Assembly (NCBI GenBank): GCA_004802705.1
Contig: SGPL01000753.1
Coordinates: 1 to 13,112, forward strand
Reading direction: 5' to 3'
DNA length: 13,112 nt
DNA from: Bondarzewia mesenterica
Taxonomy: Eukaryota; Basidiomycota; Agaricomycetes; Russulales; Bondarzewiaceae
The position numbers were made by a program, and so were the translations under genes. This document shows, one piece after another, positions 8,656 to 13,112 of the stretch. Numbering within the stretch: position 1 is the first letter of the stretch; every line of letters starts with the position of its first letter. Below the pieces are notes generated by a model, which saw only the letters and a list, made by a program, of their open reading frames with translations, did not search any database and was not told the DNA's origin.

Positions 8656-9245
8656 CTGCGATTGTTGAATATCGGTGGACCGTGAAAAGTAAAGATGTAG
8701 GAGGATGTAGGTGATGTGTGAACAACTGAAACGAGCTAAAACGAGATCGAATGCCGCACGTACTATTTAGTCTCCCCAAGGCAGAGTGGCCAGTCGTCAA
8801 CCTTCAAGGCTCCATGCATCAGGGTCCTCCTGTCTGAGTGCTACTCACTCTGCTTGGACTTCAGCTTCGTGGCATTCCCAACTTGGGATACCAACCTATA
8901 CAACGTTGCGTCTGAAAGATTCGTTTTGCGCAGTTCAAAGAGAGATGCAAGATGAATGCGCGGTTATTCGAACAACATTATGCAATGGTTCAAAATTTGA
9001 TCAGCGGGCCAATTTCTTTATGTGGGGTCGTGGGCGTCGCGGCTTCGTCGCGGCCAGCAGAGGTGGACAAAGTATGGTCGGAGTACGCGGTCGGTCTTTT
9101 GGGTTAGACTTGAGACTGGTCGGAGTCGAAAAGTCGGCGGTATCGATAGGTATCGATCTTATTGATCCACAACTTAAGCTTACAATCTTTGGGATATTCG
9201 GGACGTTCAATACGAGGATAATGCAACCACCAATAACAGAGCCCG
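8656..9245. promoter_or_regulatory. Intergenic region between the heptad gene and PEX14
   Basis: This should contain the promoter of the minus-strand heptad gene and the upstream part of the PEX14 promoter. Visible structure: a direct repeat GGTATCGAT at 9139-9147 and 9149-9157, about 100 bp upstream of the PEX14 TATA element. A frame open at 8786-9262 starts at a GTG, has shadow-like composition and runs through the promoter, so it is not called. Confidence 0.4.
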
Positions 9246-9255
9246 ATATATATAC
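9246..9255 (+). promoter_or_regulatory. TATA box, PEX14 promoter
   Basis: ATATATATAC lies 163 bp upstream of the chosen PEX14 start codon. If used, transcription would begin about 25-40 bp downstream, leaving a leader of roughly 125-150 nt and excluding the in-frame ATG at 9259 from the message. That supports the ATG at 9418 as the true start. Confidence 0.5.
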
Positions 9256-9417
9256 ACTATGAGTGTCGCAGTGACAATAAATAGTTTTCTGCTGCGAGTC
9301 TTTGTCGAAGCTTGTCGACTTTTCAACCGCCGGCCGGGCCGACGTGATCTTACTTGTGATTTGTGGAGGCCCTGCCGGCGTAATAGCCTGCCCACGACCG
9401 TGACGGTGCTCAACACC

Positions 9418-10805
9418 ATGAAAGACAACGACAACGACGGAGGCTCAACCTCAGTTTCTAGCCCACCTGAGGCAGCACCATCAACCTCTCAGGAACAGCC
9501 TCCGCCCCAATCGCAGCCTTACTCTGTTTCGGAACGAACAGAACTCCTGGAAAGAGCCCGGGTATTTCTAACGTCTCCCCAAGTCCGACACGAAGACTTA
9601 TTTGCCAAACGTCGATTTCTGAGAGAGAAAGGTCTATCTGAGGTGGAAATAGATGGTCTTTTACAAGAACTAGTATGCTTTTTTAAATCTTTCTTCGCGA
9701 CGTTGGGCTGAACATCGTGTTCATAGCCCTTGCAGACGCCATTAGTACCCCCACGGACGTACCCGCGGCCTCCTCCCTCTAATCTCCCAAATCTGCTTGC
9801 TGGATTGTTCAGAATATTTACTTGGGTGGCTGGAGGTTCTTCTGCGCTCTTGCTCCTCTATTATGTGCGTTGTTTGACTAAATCCTTTCGAGAATCCCTT
9901 GGTGATTTATGCATCATATCAGCGTTTTTTGCTTCCTCGCCTTACGAAGTCATCTCTGGCCCGTCGCTCGATTGTGAACCATCAAAGAGACCTTTTGTCC
10001 AAATTGACCAGCTCTCTCAGCGAAATGAAGGAAACTCAAAAGGCATCTTTCGAGATTCTACCTCACCCAGAGCCGTATAAGGAAGAGGCCCGTTACGCGC
10101 AATGCAGCACTCTCGACGATGTGGTCGCTGCCAGTGAAGGGAAACAAGACATACCCGAAATAGCGTTGCTTCGATGTGCTTTGGCGGATTTCGCAAAGCA
10201 AGGGCAGCAACCTAGTTTGGAGGAGCTGTTCCGCGAGGTCTCGACCAAGCTTCCCTGGTTTGAGAGCGATCCGTCTTATCAGGTATGTTCAGTTGCGACT
10301 GGTTTGGAAGCTACTGAAACCTCTTCCTGCAGGAGCGGGTGTGGGCAACTCTCTCAAACCACCCGTTCTTTCTGAATACAGAAGAATCTGCTTCCAAGCC
10401 CGGTCGGTGGTTGTACTTGCCACCGACACCCCTTGCTCCCAATCCGCTCGAATCCTCTCTCCATTTGCTCAAATCCGCGCTCCCTTTGACCAATGCAGAC
10501 TCCTCGCCGCATCGCTTCCAACATACACTTCAGTCACTCATAGACTTCACTGGATACTTAACCACCCAGACGTATTCGTTATCATCCGCATTACCTCGCT
10601 CCTCGGGCCTTGGAGGACCTGCGCTCAGTCCGGAGGAAGATGAGGTGAGAAGAGAAATACGAGCACTGAAGGGGTTAGTTTTGAATAGGTGAGTATGAAC
10701 AATTCTAGGGCTATAGTGACCTGATTATTGTCCTCCCCGAACTACAGGAGAACCTTCATGCCGCACCGGCCTTCTAGTACCTCGTTGTCCAGCTTTGCGT
10801 CGTAG
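9418..10805 (+). CDS. PEX14: Peroxin-14, peroxisomal import docking protein
   Basis: Five exons (9418-9672, 9736-9864, 9923-10282, 10333-10688, 10748-10805) with introns of 50-63 nt and good splice signals give 385 aa. Pex14 forms, with Pex13, the docking complex on the peroxisomal membrane for the cargo receptors Pex5 and Pex7. The Pex14 N-terminal domain spans about 39-85 (RARVFLTSPQV, AKRRFLREKGLSEVEIDGLL); F50 and F67 keep the 17-residue spacing of the two aromatic residues that hold WxxxF ligands in human Pex14. Next comes a Pro-rich segment with PLVPPR (87-92), a class II PxxPxR SH3 ligand like the yeast site bound by Pex13, then the hydrophobic membrane segment (about 104-133, FRIFTWVAGGSSALLLLYY). 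A coiled coil follows (about 145-175, LLSKLTSSLSEMKETQKASF), and the C-terminal region ends EEDEVRREIRALKGLVLNR plus a short basic tail. Start: ATG 9418, not the in-frame ATG 9259 just after the TATA box. Confidence 0.95.
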
Positions 10806-10809
10806 TGGG

Positions 10810-11274
10810 CTACGTCTGTAATGGACTCGATCGGCAACGCGTACTATACCTTTCGCTGAGTTTCCCTGTCGTGTTGCATTTTCCTTTCCGAGCAAGGTAT
10901 ACCTGGTCATATTCAGCCGCAGGAAGTCTATACAGATACCCAGAGGTATCGTCCTCGTGTCTGTCGTTCTGTCGGGCATTCAAATGGAGCATACTCTTGA
11001 CATCGCCGTCCCAGCGACCCGGAAATCGTCCATAACGCCGTCTTTCCTCTCTCATCCCGCTCTAAATCTTAATACGATATCCCGCAGTATATCGGACGTC
11101 CAACCTATTTCCACCTTCCCCGTCTGCATTTACCTCTTCCAGTGCCTGTTTCTCCTTGAATCTTCCATCCGGGGTTTTTTGTTGAGGCACATTCAGGCTG
11201 GAGCTTGTCCATGCAGCAACCGCTTCCGCGGTAAGACTGGTTTGTTCTAATTTGAGGGATGTTGGGAAGGGCAT
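10810..11274 (-). CDS. Unrecognised 130-aa protein, convergent with PEX14
   Basis: Two exons, 11274-11134 and 11061-10810, across a 72-nt intron (GTAAAT...TTTAG, phase 0). The first exon begins MPFPTSLKLEQTSLTAEAVA and ends RFKEKQALEE. The second reads SGMREERRRYGRFPGRWDGD, continues through an acidic stretch to LPAAEYDQVYLARKGK, and stops at TAG 10810-10812. The ATG at 11274 is the first ATG after a GATATAAG element on the minus strand (near 11470), which supports this start. The stop lies 4 bp from the PEX14 stop, so the two messages probably overlap tail to tail. The sequence is basic and likely soluble, with no membrane span. A weaker plus-strand frame (10957-11250) overlaps it. No family recognised. 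Confidence 0.48.
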
Positions 11275-11683
11275 CTGTCTAGTATTCCTACCTCGTGATT
11301 GGGAGTTGCTCCAAGTCTGTGATTTGATGAGTGATGCCGAAGACCGCGATCACCGCTTTGTTCCGCTCTTTTCGTCGGAGTTTATTCCCGCGTCCAGAGA
11401 AGGAAGGTCTAGGAAGGTACTGTATTCTTCAACGGTTTCCTCCTGGTGAGTCCTCGCAGACCGTAGCTTATATCTTGCTCAGCCATGTGCTTGAACATAC
11501 ACTGCAAGTGACGTGACTTTGGCGCCAATATGCAGTTTCCCTCCATCGCTCGTCACCCGACCTGAGGCCTGAGGTCTGACCGGTGACCCCCTGTGTTCGA
11601 GGGAAAAGCAAAATCTGCATCACATGGAAATTTGCTATGCGTGCGTCCTAGATACGAGAAATCCATAGGCCCTGTTCGGCTGC
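11275..11683. promoter_or_regulatory. Intergenic region upstream of the 130-aa gene
   Basis: No gene is called here. A GATATAAG element on the minus strand (about 11463-11470) could be the TATA box of the gene starting at 11274; no ATG lies between them on that strand. Several overlapping short frames on both strands have no splice support. The remaining sequence up to 11683 shows nothing I recognise. Confidence 0.4.
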
Positions 11684-11794
11684 CGGTCAGGTTTGGTTTG
11701 GCAACCTGCCAAAATCGTAGCAACAAGCCCCGGGGAAGCTAGGATCACTGGCGCTTGGTACGATTTTCGCAGGCCAGCCAAACCAAACCAAACC
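11684..11794. repeat. Imperfect inverted repeat forming a hairpin, MITE-like
   Basis: The left arm (11684-11719, CGGTCAGGTTTGG...AAAATCGTA) pairs with the right arm (11759-11794, TACGATTTT...AAACCAAACCG). Pairing includes 9 exact bases nearest the loop (AAAATCGTA with TACGATTTT) and a 13-base exact block GGTTTGGTTTGGC with its complement, with a few mismatches and a bulge. The loop is 39 nt. The left flank has TAGGCCCTGTTCGG, which resembles the ends of hAT-derived miniature elements, but the right flank lacks its partner and no target duplication is visible. It is thus a hairpin of uncertain origin. Confidence 0.55.
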
Positions 11795-11934
11795 GCCTGG
11801 TTCAAATTTCACTCAACTACACACGTAAGGTCTTTTTCTCCAGCTTCTCTTTGGACGTTTTTCCCTATTTGTGAGCCTTAGATCTGATCAGCATCAGTAG
11901 ACAGCCCATGAATGGACCTGCGTCTTCCCAATTG

Positions 11935-12179
11935 TCAAGCAACCCATGGAATCGCTGACCGGGACCGGTTGATATCCTCACCACCTTCTAGGAACAAACT
12001 CCCCCCCTCCCGCTCTTCCTCGGGCCGTTCCTCAATCACCAGCTTTTTCTGCTTGTGGCGATCTACACGACGATCCACGGATTTCTCGAGTGTCTGCGCG
12101 ATGATTCATCCCCTTTCGCCCCCCTCTGACTGAATGCTTGTATGCGCACGCCCCGAACTTTTTTTGCTTCCCTTCGCAT
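11935..12179 (-). CDS. Alternative model A: 62-aa charged protein on the minus strand
   Basis: Exons 12179-12150 (MRREAKKVRG) and 12093-11935 join across a 56-nt intron with a weak GTGCGC donor and GCGCAG acceptor. The product is highly charged (KSVDRRVDRHKQKKLVIEER, then a Glu-rich and Gly-rich stretch) and ends AIPWVA before TGA. Codons favour a purine in first position, as in real genes. A longer minus frame upstream (12432-12106) also looks coding and could be an earlier exon joined at a donor in phase 0. This model is mutually exclusive with the plus-strand model of the same region. Family unknown. Confidence 0.22.
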
Positions 12180-12423
12180 CCACTACGTAAGTACCAGTTT
12201 TTACATCTACTGTGTTATTGACAGACGCTGACGGCGGGTGCTGCTTCGTTCGTTCGCGTGCGCAGACTGGGATAAGCATCATCCCGAGATATTGCAGATT
12301 GTCAAAATCCCCGCCATCAAACACCACTCCCAACCTCACCGCAGACTTGAATTTCCTCAAAATGTCCCAGGACACGTAGCACCATCCATATACAACGGAA
12401 ACTCCAGCTACCTCGGCCTCTGA
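11992..12423 (+). CDS. Alternative model B: spliced plus-strand gene with an apparent frameshift
   Basis: After a CTTCTAG acceptor (11991, with CGCTGACC about 35 nt before) the plus frame reads EQTPPLPLFLGPFLNHQLFL, then VAIYTTIHGFLECLRDDSSP, and hits TGA at 12127. One extra C in the C6 run 12119-12124 would carry the frame on through LTECLYAHAPNFFCFPSHPL to a perfect GTAAGT donor at 12187. The 79-nt intron has a CGCTGACGG branch site and GCGCAG acceptor (12265). The last exon (12266-12423) reads WDKHHPEILQIVKIPAIKHH and ends NGNSSYLGL before TGA. Splice signals are better than in model A, but the frame needs the extra base and no first exon was found. Only one of the two models can be mainly right. 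Confidence 0.3.
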
Positions 12424-12432
12424 TACAGTCAA

Positions 12433-12639
12433 GTATGTACTACGGCATCGTGCACGAAATCATATAACCAATGTCAGTCCCTCACAAAGAGAACCGAACC
12501 CACCAAAAAAAAAGGAAAAGAAAAGGAGTGATGCGGAACGTTGAACGATGGAGAGATCAGAATAAGATACATATTATCAAACAAAGAACTGCCCCACTGC
12601 TCTTCGATCTCAACGAATCGAATTCCAAAGGTGAGTATA
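12433..12639. other. Intergenic, no supported gene
   Basis: Purine-rich on the plus strand (AAAAAAAAAGGAAAAGAAAAGG near 12505). Frames here are short and low in complexity. Read on the minus strand it is pyrimidine-rich, as in some fungal promoters, but nothing specific can be assigned. Confidence 0.35.
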
Positions 12640-12931
12640 TATGTATATAAATTGCAGAAAGGAGTACAAAACGACGGGAGGGGGCGGGGCAGATTATTAA
12701 CGATATGCAGTTGCAACGGAAAGAAAAAAAGGGTACGGAGAATTGAAGAAAAATAAAAGAAAGACGATGGAGCTGTCAGACGATGGAATCCGAGTCGAAG
12801 GACAACGCGTCAAAAACGTTGAAAGGATAGCAACAAAGAAACGCACTCCGTCCGTCCGTCCGTCTACCGTGGTCCGCGCGTCAGTCCGGATGCAAGGCCG
12901 CCTATAAATCTTTCTGCAATTTATATACATA
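12640..12931. mobile_element. Candidate TA-flanked MITE with perfect terminal inverted repeats
   Basis: TATGTATATAAATTGCAGAAAG at 12640-12661 recurs as its exact reverse complement at 12910-12931, 22 of 22 bases. If the outermost TA on each side is the target duplication, the element is 288 bp with 20-bp terminal repeats starting TGTATATAAATT, the layout of Tc1/mariner-type miniature elements. The interior has no long coding frame. It is A/G-rich and holds a short CCGT tandem run at 12848-12864. Both arms contain a TATA-like core, so each could also act as a promoter element. Family assignment is inference from structure; copies elsewhere in the genome would decide it. Confidence 0.45.
12848..12864. 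repeat. CCGT microsatellite, about four copies
   Basis: A simple tetranucleotide run, CCGTCCGTCCGTCCGTC, inside the putative MITE. It has no coding role that can be seen. Confidence 0.8.
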
Positions 12932-12978
12932 CAAGGGGACCCTGCGGATGAGTGAACTTTGCAGATGTGGTAGTTTTA

Positions 12979-13086
12979 TTACAGTAACAATTGCTTGTAA
13001 ACGACATTGGTAGTGTATCCGTCGTAGTCGTTGGACGTGAGTAGTAAGACGTTGTTACTGTTGCGAACGCGAGACAGAGCGGTGTA
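12979..13086 (-). CDS. Possible terminal exon of a minus-strand gene entering from the right edge
   Basis: On the minus strand, after a GTCAATAG acceptor (exon from 13086), 35 codons run to TAA at 12979-12981. The reading is coding-like (VRNSNNVLLLTSND, then YDGYTTNVVYKQLLL) and an AATAAA sits immediately after the stop. It has no ATG, so it would be the last exon of a gene lying mostly beyond the window. No family can be assigned from this length. Confidence 0.28.
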   Translation of the reverse strand, partial: YTALSRVRNSNNVLLLTSNDYDGYTTNVVYKQLLL

Positions 13087-13112
13087 CTATTGACCGTGTG
13101 TGAATACGGGGG

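Noticed and set aside
8775..8790. AAGGCAGAGTGGCCAG, resembling a tRNA A-box
   Set aside because: No B-box or cloverleaf follows within tRNA length on either strand.
8786..9262. 158-codon plus-strand open frame
   Set aside because: Starts at GTG, has shadow-like composition, crosses the PEX14 promoter and TATA box, and shows no motif.
9259..9417. In-frame ATG at 9259 giving PEX14 a 53-residue N-terminal extension
   Set aside because: It lies 3 bp after a TATA box, so it is unlikely to be transcribed, and the extension has no similarity to known Pex14 N-termini. The ATG at 9418 fits the family better.
12631..12657. GTGAGT...TTGCAG intron-like segment
   Set aside because: Only 27 nt, below any normal spliceosomal intron here, and it overlaps the left inverted-repeat arm with no coding exons around it.
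1..13112. Hidden multi-gene defence, biosynthetic or mobile system
   Set aside because: Genes are unrelated housekeeping or orphan genes in mixed orientation; no transposase, reverse transcriptase, NRPS/PKS, nuclease or repeat-spacer array is visible.

Overview
This window looks like nuclear DNA of an Agaricomycete-type basidiomycete fungus. The reasons are many short introns (about 50-65 nt, GT...AG, with CTRAY-like branch sites), close gene packing on both strands, and a membrane protein of the basidiomycete-expanded DUF6534 type. No tRNA, rRNA, CRISPR array or bacterial-type operon was seen. All gene models were built by hand from reading frames and splice sites. Only RIB1 and PEX14 are recognised by clear motifs; DUF6534 is a family-level call.

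Layout, left to right. 1-250: a possible terminal exon of a plus-strand gene entering from the left. 419-1888 (-): RIB1, GTP cyclohydrolase II, first step of riboflavin synthesis. 1889-2691: a divergent intergenic region with one weak small-gene candidate. 2692-3406 (+): a two-exon type I membrane protein with a signal peptide, one membrane span and two cytosolic PPxY motifs. 3706-4592 (-): an unrecognised basic protein whose frame stays open upstream apart from one TAG. 5289-5923 (+): a two-exon coiled-coil protein ending in a SUMO-interaction-like motif. 6407-8109 (+): an eleven-exon, seven-span DUF6534 protein. 8203-8655 (-): a small heptad-repeat coiled-coil gene or relic carrying a 10-bp tandem duplication. 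9418-10805 (+): PEX14, the peroxisomal import docking protein, in five exons. 10810-11274 (-): a two-exon unknown protein convergent with PEX14, 4 bp apart. 11684-11794: an imperfect hairpin. 11935-12432: coding-like sequence whose strand cannot be settled by eye. 12640-12931: a perfect 22-bp inverted repeat that may bound a small TA-flanked MITE. 12979-13086 (-): a possible terminal exon of a gene entering from the right.

No cluster or shared pathway links these genes; they look like ordinary neighbours. About 28 ambiguous bases (n) fall only between 5393 and 7709, so the coiled-coil and DUF6534 genes rest on lower-quality sequence. I found no convincing new multi-gene system. The most unusual items are the duplicated heptad gene, the PPxY membrane protein, the candidate MITE and the strand-ambiguous locus.
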